A stretch of DNA of 64,000 nucleotides from Marinomonas maritima. Lineage in GTDB: Bacteria; Pseudomonadota; Gammaproteobacteria; Pseudomonadales; Marinomonadaceae. The stretch lies in contig NZ_JAMZEG020000002.1 of the NCBI RefSeq assembly GCF_024435075.2, positions 62,001-126,000 on the forward strand. Direction: 5' to 3'. Both the position numbers and the translations under genes were made by a program. Below the pieces are notes generated by a model, which did not search any database, was not told where the DNA came from, and saw nothing but the letters and a program-made list of their open reading frames with translations. Below are positions 52,795-61,800 of the stretch, piece by piece; position 1 is the first letter of the stretch, and every line of letters begins with the position of its first letter.

Positions 52795-53622
52795 ATGTCT
52801 TCTACTGTTTTTCGAACGTGGGTGCTTTCAGCTGCACTATTAACGGGTAGCTTCTCTTTGCCTACTCTTGCTCATGACGCAGATTTCTCTGCTAAAAATT
52901 TAAACGAACAATTGGTCATGTCGACGTTATGGATGCAAGCGTCCGCTGAATATAAAGCCATGTCATATCAAGCATTTAACTTGGCAAAAATGCAATTTGA
53001 TCATTACGTAAGCCAGCATACCGGCGATAAAAAAATTGCGGTCGTGGTAGATGCTGATGAAACGGTTATCGACAACACTGGTTACCAAGCGTGGTTGATC
53101 GGTAAAGATTTTGGTTACTCTAGCAAAACATGGGGCGAGTGGATGGACGCCGCAGAAGCGAGAGCTATGCCCGGCGCGACAGCCTTTTTAAATTATGTGG
53201 CGAGCAACGGTGGAGAAGTCTTTTATATTACCAATCGAAAAGTATCGGGTTTAGAAGGCACTCGTAAGAATTTGCAAGACTTAGGATTTCCTAACGTGGA
53301 TGATGCGCATCTGATGTTGCGTGACAGTACCAGTGATAAACAACCTCGCCGCGAAGCGATTGCGAAAGATTATGATATCGCCTTGTTTATGGGAGATAAC
53401 CTAAACGATTTTTCTAATGACTTTAGAACAAAAAGCTTAGCCGCTAGTGATGCCGCCGTTGAAAAAAATAAAGCCTTGTTTGGTACTCAATTTATTATGT
53501 TGCCAAATCCTGCTTATGGTGACTGGGAAGGCAAGGTATACGATGGGAATTGGGGCGCATCGGCGGCTGAAAAAGACCAAATGCGTAAATCTAAGTTCCA
53601 TGTTTGGCAGCCAGCAGAATAA
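52795..53622 (+). CDS. 5'-nucleotidase/acid phosphatase, lipoprotein e(P4) family
   Basis: 275 residues, HAD subfamily IIIB. Signal peptide ends LPTLAH; no lipobox Cys is seen, so it may be a secreted form rather than a lipoprotein. HAD motif I is VDADETVIDNTGY (family DxDET), motif II ITNRK, and motifs III/IV KQPRREAIAKDYDIALFMGDNLNDF. It removes phosphate from nucleotides in the periplasm, for example in NAD or phosphate scavenging. AAGGAG precedes the ATG. Confidence 0.9.
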   Translation: MSSTVFRTWVLSAALLTGSFSLPTLAHDADFSAKNLNEQLVMSTLWMQASAEYKAMSYQAFNLAKMQFDHYVSQHTGDKKIAVVVDADETVIDNTGYQAWLIGKDFGYSSKTWGEWMDAAEARAMPGATAFLNYVASNGGEVFYITNRKVSGLEGTRKNLQDLGFPNVDDAHLMLRDSTSDKQPRREAIAKDYDIALFMGDNLNDFSNDFRTKSLAASDAAVEKNKALFGTQFIMLPNPAYGDWEGKVYDGNWGASAAEKDQMRKSKFHVWQPAE

Positions 53623-53727
53623 CAACTCAATCGATATAACGTATTTGCGTTAACAAAGGAAAAGGTCGCACAGAGAGCTGTGGAAAATTATTTTGGTTAC
53701 TCATGGGAAAGTTCTAATGGATAAACT

Positions 53728-53764
53728 CGTGGCCTTTTTTGAAACTAAAAAAGGCCACGTTTTT
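53728..53764. terminator. Bidirectional rho-independent terminator
   Basis: 13-base arms CGTGGCCTTTTTT and AAAAAAGGCCACG around a 6-base loop, followed by T on the plus side. Lies between the e(P4) gene and convergent argC. Confidence 0.8.
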
Positions 53765-53765
53765 A

Positions 53766-54704
53766 TTAGTGAAGATTCACTGCAGTCTCTTCAGGAAAAC
53801 CTAACATGATGTTTAAGTTTTGAACGGCGGCACCCGATGCGCCTTTCCCTAGATTGTCTAGCTTAGCAACCAGAACACCTGATTGGTTGTCTGGTGCGCT
53901 GAGCACAGACAATTCTACTTGGTTTGTATTGTCTAGATCATGCGGCGTTAAGAATGGCGCAGCGTTATCGGCAATCACATTAAAGCCATTCACTGTTACA
54001 AAGGTGTCGTTTGCATAAACGTCAGCCAGTTTAGCTTGAAGCTGTTCCATGGTGATGCCGCTTTTCAAATGAATCGGCAAAAAGGTCAACATACCTTGGC
54101 GGAAATTGCCCACGCTTGGTACGAAAATAGGGGCTTTGTCTAAGCCTGACCAGACTTTCATTTCAGGTAAGTGTTTGTGATTAAACGTTAAACCATAGGC
54201 GCCAAAAATAGGCGCCTTGTCTGTGCTTTCATAACGTTCAATTAAGGCATTACCGCCACCACTGTAACCTGAAATAGCATTGATTGAGTAATCCCCATCC
54301 GCTGGCAATAAGCCCGCTTCAATTAAGGGTTTTAGCAATAGGATCGCACCAGTTGGGTAGCAACCTGGATTAGACACAAACTGGGCGTCTTTGATTTTTG
54401 CGCGTTGCGTCTCATCCAACTCAGGTAAACCATAAACCCAACCTTCTGCAACACGATGTACGGAGCTTGCATCTAGAATACGGCAACCTTCTTCTTTTGC
54501 TAAGATCACGCTGTCTATGGCGGCATCGTCTGGCAGGCAAAGTACCGTCACATCGGCTTCTTTCATTAGGCGGCGTTTTTCTTCAATATCGCGCTTTTTA
54601 GAAGGATCAATACTGATGACTTCAATGTTTGGGTGGTTAATCAGACGTTCTCTTACTTGAAGGCCTGTTGTGCCAGTTTCGCCATCAATAAATACTTTTT
54701 TCAC
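53766..54704 (-). CDS. argC: N-acetyl-gamma-glutamyl-phosphate reductase (short type 2)
   Basis: 312 residues, the short ArgC form. N-terminal NADP-binding region FIDGETGTTGLQVRERL; catalytic Cys in SNPGCYPTGAIL; IGAYGLTFNHKHLPEM and the conserved late segments follow. It reduces N-acetylglutamyl phosphate in arginine synthesis. The start is GTG at 54704 with AAGGA upstream. No other arg gene is adjacent. Confidence 0.93.
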   Translation of the reverse strand: MKKVFIDGETGTTGLQVRERLINHPNIEVISIDPSKKRDIEEKRRLMKEADVTVLCLPDDAAIDSVILAKEEGCRILDASSVHRVAEGWVYGLPELDETQRAKIKDAQFVSNPGCYPTGAILLLKPLIEAGLLPADGDYSINAISGYSGGGNALIERYESTDKAPIFGAYGLTFNHKHLPEMKVWSGLDKAPIFVPSVGNFRQGMLTFLPIHLKSGITMEQLQAKLADVYANDTFVTVNGFNVIADNAAPFLTPHDLDNTNQVELSVLSAPDNQSGVLVAKLDNLGKGASGAAVQNLNIMLGFPEETAVNLH

Positions 54705-54973
54705 AGCGTGGGGTCCTTAATGGATGTCTTAAATCAAAGTAAAAGCAGGCTATCGGTGTCGGTTGTCTGCTTTCTATCGAGTTCTTTATAGAAGGCAAGA
54801 GTGTAATGCATAACGATGGAACTGAATAGTTGAGCGCATTGCTTAATATTGAAAAAAGCGTGTTTCATCTTAGTTCTTGATCTTGTATCGGTGCGAATCG
54901 CTTTACTCATTGTGAGAATCTAATGTAATTTAATGGCCCAATGTTTTCACCCTATTATTTGTGTTAAATTTTT

Positions 54974-55390
54974 ATGAAAAAGACCGATAAAAAAATCGAC
55001 AACGCGCTTCGCGAAGCCCTAACTCACGTATGTGAAACAGCATTAGAGTCTGTAGACGGATTTGTTTGGCTGACTCACTTAGTGAATTACAACGCCTTTC
55101 CAAATTCATTGAAAATTATTTGTGTGTTCAAAACCGATCTGGCACTTGCTAGTGCTTATGATGCAAAACAAGACGACTACTTATGCTCACTGATTAACAA
55201 TGAGCTAAGCGACGCTAATATAAAGCTCAGCAAACCTCGTCAGCAGGTGAGCTTTGATACCGAAGAGGCATGCGAGAGATCTCACGCGGGTAAGTGGAAT
55301 GAACGACTAAAAAATTCACGTTGCATTAAAGTAAAGCGTGCCTGTTTAGTCTTTTGCTTCGCCTTGTATGCGTTTCATTTCAGCTTGTAG
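54974..55390 (+). CDS. Conserved small protein often labelled Fis-family regulator
   Basis: 138 residues. The first about 112 (KKTDKKIDNALREALTHVCE, DGFVWLTHLVNYNAFPNSLKI, SFDTEEACERSHAGKWNERL) match a conserved gammaproteobacterial family that databases often call Fis-like, although no Fis HTH is visible. The remaining residues are hydrophobic and Cys-rich, look non-family, and run 45 bases into the convergent antiporter gene. The original stop may have been lost. Function unknown. Confidence 0.7.
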   Translation: MKKTDKKIDNALREALTHVCETALESVDGFVWLTHLVNYNAFPNSLKIICVFKTDLALASAYDAKQDDYLCSLINNELSDANIKLSKPRQQVSFDTEEACERSHAGKWNERLKNSRCIKVKRACLVFCFALYAFHFSL

Positions 55391-57220
55391 TTGAGGGTTT
55401 TTCTCTTCCAGATATTTACGCAGACGCGCAATAAAGGTTTTATTCTCATGGAATGGCACACCAATTTGATGGGCGTCAGCCACTTCTATCATAGAAACCT
55501 TATCATGCTGACTGAACACTTCGATCATTTTTCCTGCTTTTTGCTGAGATATTCCTAAGGCTTCAAAAGCAGACCTTCCCATGCGCAAACTGCTGTCGAA
55601 GTTTTCCCGAATGATGTCGCGACAACCATACGCCCATAAGTCGTATACGTGATTGTTGTCGAACGCTCGCGCAATGATATGCAAATCTGGGTATTTTTCT
55701 TTCACGTATTTAACGAGCTTGGTAGTTTGCTCTGGGTTATCAATGGCGATAATGAAAAGCGATGCTTCATCAATGCCAGCGGCTTCTAATAAGTCTGGGC
55801 GTGTTGCATCACCAAAGTAGTTTTTGACGCCAAAGCGTTCCAGTGCTTCCAGTCGTTTTACGCTGAAATCAATCACGGTTGAATGGTAGTTTGCTAGTCG
55901 TAAAATGTTGTCAATGGTACTGCCAACTCGGCCTGAACCCGCAATGATAATTTTATTCTCATCGGGGAATTCCTCATGATGGCCAGCGCTTTGATCAGAC
56001 GCATAGCGAGGCGCAATTATTTGATCGTAGACGATGAATAATATGGGCGTCAGTAACATCGATAGGGCAACGACGAGAAGCAAGGTGTCTGCTATTTCTT
56101 GTGATATAACGGCGTTGCTGACGGTAAAAGATAGCAAAACAAACCCAAATTCACCCGCTTGGGCAAGCCCTAGCGCAAACAACCACTTGTTCGAACCGCG
56201 AATGTTAAAAATCCATCCCAACAATAATAAGGTAGTGGCTTTCACCATGATTAAACCAATGGTTAATCCGAGAATAGTAGGGAAGTGACTAAACAATAGA
56301 GTGAAATTAATGCCGGCACCGACGGTCATAAAGAACAAACCAAGTAACAAACCTTTAAAAGGCGCTATGTCGCTTTCTAATTCATGGCGATAAGGCGAAT
56401 TGGCCAGAACCACACCGGCCAAAAAAGTTCCTAAGGCAGGCGAAAGCCCAACCAAAGACATAAGTAATGTGGTGCCGATAACAAACATCAGTGCAGTGGC
56501 GGTAAAAAGTTCTCTTAATTGTGCGACGGCAATATAACGAAAAATAGGTGTTACCAAAAAGCTGCCGCTTAAGATAACGGTGGCGATGGCGCCAATAGTC
56601 ACTAGCATTTTTTGCCACGACGCTAAGCCAGCGACTAAAGATACGGTCTCAGAATGATTTCCGGCTTGAGCCATATTAGTGGTGTGACTTAATGACTCTA
56701 TTAGCTCTGGTGCTGCCAACAGGGGAATAAAAGCGAGCATGGGAATGACGACAATGTCTTGAGTGAGTAAAACGGCGAAGGACGATTGGCCGCCATCTGA
56801 TTTCATCAGGCCTTTTTCAGTGAGCGTTTGAATGACGATGGCGGTAGAAGAAAGGGCAAGGACTAAACCAACGGCTAAACTGGTTCGCCAGTCTTGGTTG
56901 AGTAGCATACCTAATCCCATGATAAACGCGGCGGTCAGGGCGACTTGACCGCCACCTAACCCGAGCAGTTTTGACTTCAATGCCCAAAGCTTTTTAGGGT
57001 TGAGCTCTAATCCGACGAGGAAGAGCATCAAAACAACGCCCAACTCAGCAAAGTGTTGGAGGGCGCTGATATCTACATTTAACAGTGCCAGTAATGGGCT
57101 AATGATAATGCCCGCTAGCAAATAACCCAAAACAGACCCTAGGCCGAGACGGGAAGCGATAGGAACAGAAATGACTCCAGCCACTAGAAAAACAAAGGTT
57201 AATAAGAGTGCGTCGGTCAT
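55346..57220 (-). CDS. Kef-type monovalent cation:proton antiporter (CPA2) with TrkA-N domain
   Basis: 624 residues. CPA2 membrane domain of about 12 helices in the first 390 residues (GLGSVLGYLLAGIIISPLL, GVVLMLFLVGLELNPKKLW, LSSTAIVIQTLTEKG), then a TrkA-N/RCK NAD-binding domain (IIAGSGRVGSTI, GDATRPDLLEAAG). It exports K+ or Na+ in exchange for protons; KefB/C-type gating by glutathione is possible but no partner gene (KefF/G) is near. The 3' end overlaps a convergent small gene. Confidence 0.92.
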   Translation of the reverse strand: MTDALLLTFVFLVAGVISVPIASRLGLGSVLGYLLAGIIISPLLALLNVDISALQHFAELGVVLMLFLVGLELNPKKLWALKSKLLGLGGGQVALTAAFIMGLGMLLNQDWRTSLAVGLVLALSSTAIVIQTLTEKGLMKSDGGQSSFAVLLTQDIVVIPMLAFIPLLAAPELIESLSHTTNMAQAGNHSETVSLVAGLASWQKMLVTIGAIATVILSGSFLVTPIFRYIAVAQLRELFTATALMFVIGTTLLMSLVGLSPALGTFLAGVVLANSPYRHELESDIAPFKGLLLGLFFMTVGAGINFTLLFSHFPTILGLTIGLIMVKATTLLLLGWIFNIRGSNKWLFALGLAQAGEFGFVLLSFTVSNAVISQEIADTLLLVVALSMLLTPILFIVYDQIIAPRYASDQSAGHHEEFPDENKIIIAGSGRVGSTIDNILRLANYHSTVIDFSVKRLEALERFGVKNYFGDATRPDLLEAAGIDEASLFIIAIDNPEQTTKLVKYVKEKYPDLHIIARAFDNNHVYDLWAYGCRDIIRENFDSSLRMGRSAFEALGISQQKAGKMIEVFSQHDKVSMIEVADAHQIGVPFHENKTFIARLRKYLEEKNPQLQAEMKRIQGEAKD

Positions 57221-57290
57221 TGCATTATTTCCTTAGGAATCGGCTTTACATTGTTGGTCTTTAAATCGATGAACCGCTTAATTAAATGCG

Positions 57291-57821
57291 TTATTTCATT
57301 TCGCAGACGGTCAGTGCGAATTTGTCGACACTTGCCCAATCGGTAAATTCCATATTGGTTTTTGGGTCTGTGGGTCCTTTGGTCATCCACATAATGAAGC
57401 GAATCATATTACGGTCGATTGGACCGTATTGTTGGTAATTCAGTTTTCCCGCAAAAACACCTCGTAAACTTGGTTTCCACTCTAGTTGAGTTAGAAATTT
57501 AATAATGTATGGATTGGTGTCTGGCTGGCATTTTTCAGGCTTTCGAGCAACTAAATTGACCGTGTAAAAAGCACTTGGCTTGCTTTCAAGTTGCGCTTTA
57601 TGTTGTTCGATGAAATGCGTAACGACTTTTTGATGTTTGCCATAACGAATACTGGCACCAATGACGATGGCGTCGTGGCTAGCTAATGTGTCGGTCGTGA
57701 CTTCTTCTACGGGCAATAAGGTGACCGCATAGCCTTGCTGTTCGATGACAGCTTGCATTTTAAGGCTAATCTTTTTTGTGTGACCGTCTGTCGTGGAGTA
57801 AATGAGCAAAGTATTAGACAT
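57291..57821 (-). CDS. hemG: Menaquinone/ubiquinone-dependent protoporphyrinogen IX oxidase HemG
   Basis: 176 residues, flavodoxin fold. FMN phosphate loop IYSTTDGHTKKIS at the start, IVIGASIRYGKHQKVVTHFI for the second FMN loop, and the long insert NLVARKPEKCQPDTNPYI plus TKGPTDPKTNMEFTDW found in HemG. It oxidises protoporphyrinogen IX to protoporphyrin IX. Located 70 bases downstream of the antiporter start region, opposite no regulator. Confidence 0.9.
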   Translation of the reverse strand: MSNTLLIYSTTDGHTKKISLKMQAVIEQQGYAVTLLPVEEVTTDTLASHDAIVIGASIRYGKHQKVVTHFIEQHKAQLESKPSAFYTVNLVARKPEKCQPDTNPYIIKFLTQLEWKPSLRGVFAGKLNYQQYGPIDRNMIRFIMWMTKGPTDPKTNMEFTDWASVDKFALTVCEMK

Positions 57822-57954
57822 GATAATTCAGAAAAGCTGCCTCTGGTTGTTTGGCGAGTAAAAACGAATTGAGAGGGGGGTTGTTATAAACACTCAAGGG
57901 CTTGCTGTAAAGGAGACTTGCTTTAACCGCTGTTCTTACTCGAAATTAAATAAA

Positions 57955-57984
57955 AAAACGGCCTAGAATAAGTAGGCCGTTTTT
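57955..57984. terminator. Rho-independent terminator after RsgA-type gene
   Basis: AAAACGGCCTA and TAGGCCGTTTT around a 7-base loop, A-rich and T-rich outside, directly past the stop of the minus-strand GTPase gene. Confidence 0.8.
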
Positions 57985-58007
57985 CTTCACAATACGTCAA
58001 CAGAATT

Positions 58008-58985
58008 TTATTCTGCAGCGCTGTGTTTTCTCGCTCGGACGTCGGACTGTGAACTGCGATAGAATTTTTCTTGAGGTTTGGATTTAATTACTTGGTCGTC
58101 ATAGTTGTTTTCGTTATGAAGTAACAAAAAGTTCGCTGCACGTTGTTCGTCTAAGCGTTTATTTAAAACGGCCGCTTTGATGGCGCAACCGGGCTCGCCT
58201 TGATGATGACAGTCACTGAATTTGCATTGTTTTTCTAAGGCGATAATATCAGCAAAATTGGCAATGGCACTGTTATCAAACTCAGTAAGCTGTAACTCAC
58301 GCATGTCTTCTGTATCGAGCAAAATAGCCCCAGAAGGCATGATTTGTAATGCGCCCGAGTCGCCAATAGTCTTTTTCGTTTTACCGTCTTCAGTGGGCTG
58401 CATTAAGGTGTTTATTAACGCCGATTTTCCGGAACCTACGGCACCAAGCAAAGCGATGGTTTTGCCTTTTTTATGAAAAGGCGACAAACAGCGTAAGCTG
58501 TTAGCATCCAGTGCGTTCACGGTTTCGACGATAAGTAACGGATCTAACTTTTCTACTTGAGCTCGTTTTTCCGTCGCGTCTTCACAGGTGTCTGCTTTTG
58601 TCAGGATGACAACAGCATCGGCTTGGGCATCATGAGTAAGTTCTAAATAGCGTTTGATCAGAGCTAGATTGAAATCTTGATTCAATGCACACATTAAAAA
58701 TACCGTATCGATATTCGAGGCAATGTCTTTAAATGAAGAACTGGACTCTAACAAGCGCAAAAAATTGTGATCAGTGTCGGTAATAACCCAGTCACCCACG
58801 ACCATGCTTGGCATGTTTGGATCACTTTCTAAAACAAATAAACCGAATTCACTAACAAGCTCGTAGTGACTGCCTTTTTGAGCGCAGATACGTGCAATAC
58901 GATTAGATTCTAAATCATCCAATGATAACTGTTGTTGGAAGTAAGCTTGCCAGCCTAAATCCAATAAAGTAAACGTGGAATCCAT
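58008..58985 (-). CDS. RsgA-type circularly permuted GTPase
   Basis: About 325 residues. N-terminal OB-like region (ARICAQKGSHYELVSEFG, VGDWVIT), then G motifs in permuted order: TKAD (G4) before GAVGSGKSALINTL (G1) and DTEDMRE (G3). A zinc cluster follows with CKFSDCHHQGEPGCAIK. RsgA matures the 30S subunit. The lack of a neighbouring orn or psd gene and the loose sequence suggest a paralogue rather than the housekeeping copy. ATG 58985 has GGGGT upstream; the frame is open to 59039. Confidence 0.8.
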   Translation of the reverse strand: MDSTFTLLDLGWQAYFQQQLSLDDLESNRIARICAQKGSHYELVSEFGLFVLESDPNMPSMVVGDWVITDTDHNFLRLLESSSSFKDIASNIDTVFLMCALNQDFNLALIKRYLELTHDAQADAVVILTKADTCEDATEKRAQVEKLDPLLIVETVNALDANSLRCLSPFHKKGKTIALLGAVGSGKSALINTLMQPTEDGKTKKTIGDSGALQIMPSGAILLDTEDMRELQLTEFDNSAIANFADIIALEKQCKFSDCHHQGEPGCAIKAAVLNKRLDEQRAANFLLLHNENNYDDQVIKSKPQEKFYRSSQSDVRARKHSAAE

Positions 58986-59270
58986 TACTATTACCCCAAG
59001 CGAAATACGCCATCGTAAATAAGAAGCAATGCGCTTCAATTAGTACAGCCGAATAAATTTTTTATTCTAGCCAGAAAGTTACGTAAACACCGGTAGGTTA
59101 TAAACCATTTACACCGATATTACTCTTGAACCCGAGTATTACGAGATTAGCACAGTGTGAATGCACTACAAACAGAAATATAACGCTTATATAAAAGCGC
59201 TTGTTTAGTATATTTATATGAATACATTGAACATTAAATCAGCGTTAAACTATTTTTCGAACTTAGATTT
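58986..59270. other. AT-rich gap upstream of RsgA-type gene
   Basis: 285 bases up to the first IS fragment. I see only AT-rich promoter-like DNA; no repeat, RNA gene or reading frame of note. Confidence 0.3.
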
Positions 59271-59426
59271 CAACAATCGCCGGTACACTTGGTATAGATA
59301 AGGGAGTCAGTTGCCTATAGGCTTCGAGTTCTCACACAATTCACCAAGGTCGTCCAAAGATGAACAACCAATATAAGCAACTGACGCTGAAAGAACGATA
59401 CCAGATTGAAGGCCTAAATGAACTAG
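59271..59426 (+). mobile_element. IS30-family left-end fragment
   Basis: Begins CAACAATCGCCGG and matches the left end of the IS30 element at 61883 almost base for base for about 155 bases. It includes the start of its transposase (MNNQYKQLTLKERYQIEG..., here with an intact ATG at 59360). It stops at an IS5-type target CTAG, where the next element is inserted. Confidence 0.8.
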
Positions 59427-59513
59427 AGAAGCTACGGTCAAGTTAAGTCACTCATCTTTAATTGATGAGAAGCTTGTTAATGGTAATAAGTTTAGTCGTT
59501 TAAACACTCTTTT

Positions 59514-59540
59514 AACCGCCAAACAAGCTGTTTGGCGGTT
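59514..59540. terminator. Hairpin near IS5 left end
   Basis: 12-base arms AACCGCCAAACA and TGTTTGGCGGTT around a 3-base loop, followed by T on the plus strand. A terminator-like structure just downstream of the IS transposase remnant, perhaps blocking outside transcription. Confidence 0.6.
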
Positions 59541-59550
59541 TTTGAACGGA

Positions 59551-60471
59551 TTAACCCCATACGGATCGTATCATTTGATCGATTCTAAATACGTTTGCAA
59601 GCGCAAACAGTATAGCAAGCTTGTTGCCATTTTTAGCCAGATCTCGGTAGAGAACTTTTCTAAAACTAAACTGACATTTGATAATTCGAAAGGGTGTTCA
59701 ACCTTTGTTTGGGTGCTCGCCTTGATATATTCTGTTTGATTGGCTTATTGGTCGCTTCTTTAGGTTTTTTATTTTACTCGGGGTTTCCGCGATCAACCCG
59801 TCTGCTTTGACACTTTTTAGTTCCTCCCGTTTCTGAGCTCCTCGAAAGCCAGAGTCCGCTGAGATAAAATGAAGCAGATTGACCGTCTTATTTAGTCATG
59901 CACGTTTGCAGCTGTCGTGCTGAGGCTATGCGTCAGTCCTGTTCTTGCGTCCACACTAATATGCGCTTTCAGACCGAAGAACCACTGCTTTCCTTTCTGA
60001 GCTTTATTCTTGGTTGAACTGGCTGCTTCGATATATTGTGGCGTCCACAATAGTACCTTCTTTGAGATAAAATCCTACGTCAGACAGCCATCTATTCACT
60101 TCTTTAAAAAGCTGGTGTGAGAGTGTGTTCTTTTCTAATAAATGTCTGAAATTCATGATGGTGGAGTGATCAGGAGTCAGGTTATCTAACGATAAGTCAG
60201 AAAACAAGCTATGGAAGTGATCTCATACAAAGCATCCTCAGTTGCTGGATCACTTATGTTGTACCAATGTTGCATGCAGTGAATACGGAACATGATTGAT
60301 AGCGGGCAAGGTCTTCTGCCATATCCCCAGTTTAGGATAAAACGGCTCAATAAGTACTTCTAATTGATCCCAAGGCTTCAACTTATTCATGCGAGAAAGG
60401 AAAATTTCTTTACGTGTTTTACGGCGTTTGTTGTTAAATTCGCTGTCGGCAAAGGTGAGTTGGTGTGACAT
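59551..60471 (-). pseudogene. IS5-family transposase, frameshifted
   Basis: Read on the minus strand. The start MSHQLTFADSEFNNKRRKT with LEVLIEPFYPKLG appears at 60250-60471. FSDLSLDNLTPDHSTIMNFRHLLE and the DDE-region start EGTIVDATI follow at 60004-60207. Then KQWFFGLKAHISVDARTG, ADSGFRGAQ, and the C-terminal VEHPFRIIKCQF appear in shifting frames down to a stop at 59551. Several frameshifts and internal stops make it inactive. Confidence 0.85.
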
Positions 60472-60530
60472 GGTTGAGACTCGAAGACTTAAAACGCGAT
60501 TTTCTCATGAGAGGGACTTGTTCGCATGTT

Positions 60531-60629
60531 CCCTAACGCCCGCTTAGCGGACAAAAAATCATTGGTTATAATGTGGAGCGGAGTGTAACCCAACTAACTT
60601 TTTTTGTTCCGTTTAAAGCATTTGTTAGA
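60531..60629 (-). other. Integron attC recombination site
   Basis: On the minus strand the site opens with R'' TCTAACA, then GCTTTAAACGGA, an internal imperfect hairpin, TCCGCTAAGCG, and ends in R' GCGTTAGGG. The inner L'' and L' segments are roughly complementary. This is the full plan of an attC (59-base element) of about 95-100 bases, like those of chromosomal integrons. The stop codon of the putative immunity gene lies inside R''. An IS5 element abuts the R' core. Confidence 0.75.
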
Positions 60630-61077
60630 ACTTCTTTAGCTGAAGCCAAGTTCTATTTAGAAAAGTTTTCTTTCTTTTAACTGGGTATTTAAAATTGAAA
60701 AATGATATTTTAGGATTGTCAGAAACTGATAGTAACCAATTATCGTCTTTTTCAAAGAAAGAGAACTTTATTGAATCCAATCCAATGATAAGTGGGGTTT
60801 TAAAAATTCCTGAAGCATACTCAGCCGAAAGTTCTAATGTGTCTTTTATTCTTAATTGATTATCAATAAGGTAAATATACAGAGCCTCTTCTAATGGATT
60901 CCCTTCTGTAATAAATAATAGATAATTATCACCTACAGTGTACTGCGCCTCTAAAACACCACCTATAAGTTGGACCGAATCATTTACTGTTGAGTTATTG
61001 AGTCTAATTTTAGGAGTATCATTCCCCGTACTTTCAGCTTTCAATACTTCAAATGTTTTTGTTTCACTAATTTTCAT
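60625..61077 (-). CDS. Cassette-borne putative immunity protein
   Basis: About 150 residues (MKISETKTFEVLKAE...), acidic N-terminal half, beta-rich, no signal peptide and no membrane segment. The family is not recognised. The ATG at 61077 lies inside the end of the upstream gene, which it overlaps by 11 bases, so the two are translationally coupled; an in-frame start further up at 61116 is possible. The stop TAA is part of the attC R'' core. Role as an immunity or antidote protein for its partner is inferred from coupling, size and cassette context only. Confidence 0.55.
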   Translation of the reverse strand: MKISETKTFEVLKAESTGNDTPKIRLNNSTVNDSVQLIGGVLEAQYTVGDNYLLFITEGNPLEEALYIYLIDNQLRIKDTLELSAEYASGIFKTPLIIGLDSIKFSFFEKDDNWLLSVSDNPKISFFNFKYPVKRKKTFLNRTWLQLKKF

Positions 61078-61780
61078 TAAAAAACCATCCAAAAGAAACG
61101 TCTGCACCAAGTGCACCTAAAGCTCCACCAACAAAAACTCCAACGGTAACACATACTGGAGCGCCAGGACCACAAGCTAAACCTGCTAGAGCCCCTCCTG
61201 CAGCACCACCGGCAAAACCACCACCGATAACTACACCTTCTCGAGCTGTAGCTTTAGCTTTGTCGTCTGCAACAGCAATATTGTAAACTGCTATCCCAAG
61301 TGTTACGAACAGTAACCCCCGTCCTAATTTTGTATAGTTCTGCGCGGATGCATTTACGGCAGGTCTTGGCCTGCCTGAACTATCAATAATTTCCAAATAT
61401 ACTTGATTCTTTTGTAAGTTCGATAAATTTAAAAATGGCTTTTCATATTTATTTTGTGAATACTTCTCTGTTAAGTCACTCAGTGTAAGCCCTGTCTTTT
61501 TCAAGCTGACAGCCTTCGCTTTCCCTAAATCACTTGTTCGTAAACGCTGGGCTTCAAGTATTTGATTACGTATAACCTGTACTTGCTTAGCTGCATCCTC
61601 CGCAGAGATCGCACCAGAATTAATCCTTGTACGATATTCATCGGCTACTTTCTTGGTTTGATTGATATAATTCATTCTTACCTTGCCATCATTGATAAAT
61701 CTATGAGCAAAATTCATTGCGGCAGATTCCATCTGAGATAAAGATCCTTCTAACATAGATCTATCATAACCTTGATTCAT
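61067..61780 (-). CDS. Cassette-borne toxin-like protein with glycine-zipper C-terminus
   Basis: 237 residues. The N-terminal half is helical and charged. A conserved-looking centre reads AQRLRTSDLGKAKAVSLKK and SSGRPRPAVNASAQNY. It ends in a hydrophobic, Gly/Ala-rich segment (GGGFAGGAAGGALAGLACG, then VGVFVGGALGALGADVS) typical of membrane-inserting toxins. No Sec signal. Similar proteins are, as I recall, conserved hypotheticals or antibacterial effectors; I cannot name the family. AAGGAG stands before the ATG, 20 bases after an attC core, as expected for the first gene of an integron cassette. Toxin role is inferred. Confidence 0.55.
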   Translation of the reverse strand: MNQGYDRSMLEGSLSQMESAAMNFAHRFINDGKVRMNYINQTKKVADEYRTRINSGAISAEDAAKQVQVIRNQILEAQRLRTSDLGKAKAVSLKKTGLTLSDLTEKYSQNKYEKPFLNLSNLQKNQVYLEIIDSSGRPRPAVNASAQNYTKLGRGLLFVTLGIAVYNIAVADDKAKATAREGVVIGGGFAGGAAGGALAGLACGPGAPVCVTVGVFVGGALGALGADVSFGWFFNEN

Positions 61781-61800
61781 TCAATTACTCCTTTGAAGTC

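Larger units (their letters stand above)
59427..60532 (-). mobile_element. Decayed IS5-family insertion sequence
   Basis: About 1.1 kb. The left end AGAAGCTACGGTCAAGT and the right end (minus strand) GGAACATGCGAACAAGT match at most positions as imperfect terminal inverted repeats; the flanks are CTAG (59423-59426) and CTAA (60533-60536), consistent with the YTAR target of IS5 relatives. It is inserted into the IS30 fragment on one side and directly against the attC core on the other. The transposase inside is broken. Confidence 0.7.

Noticed and set aside
59542..59739. Plus-strand open frame of 65 codons
   Set aside because: It is the antisense of the C-terminal part of the decayed IS5 transposase.
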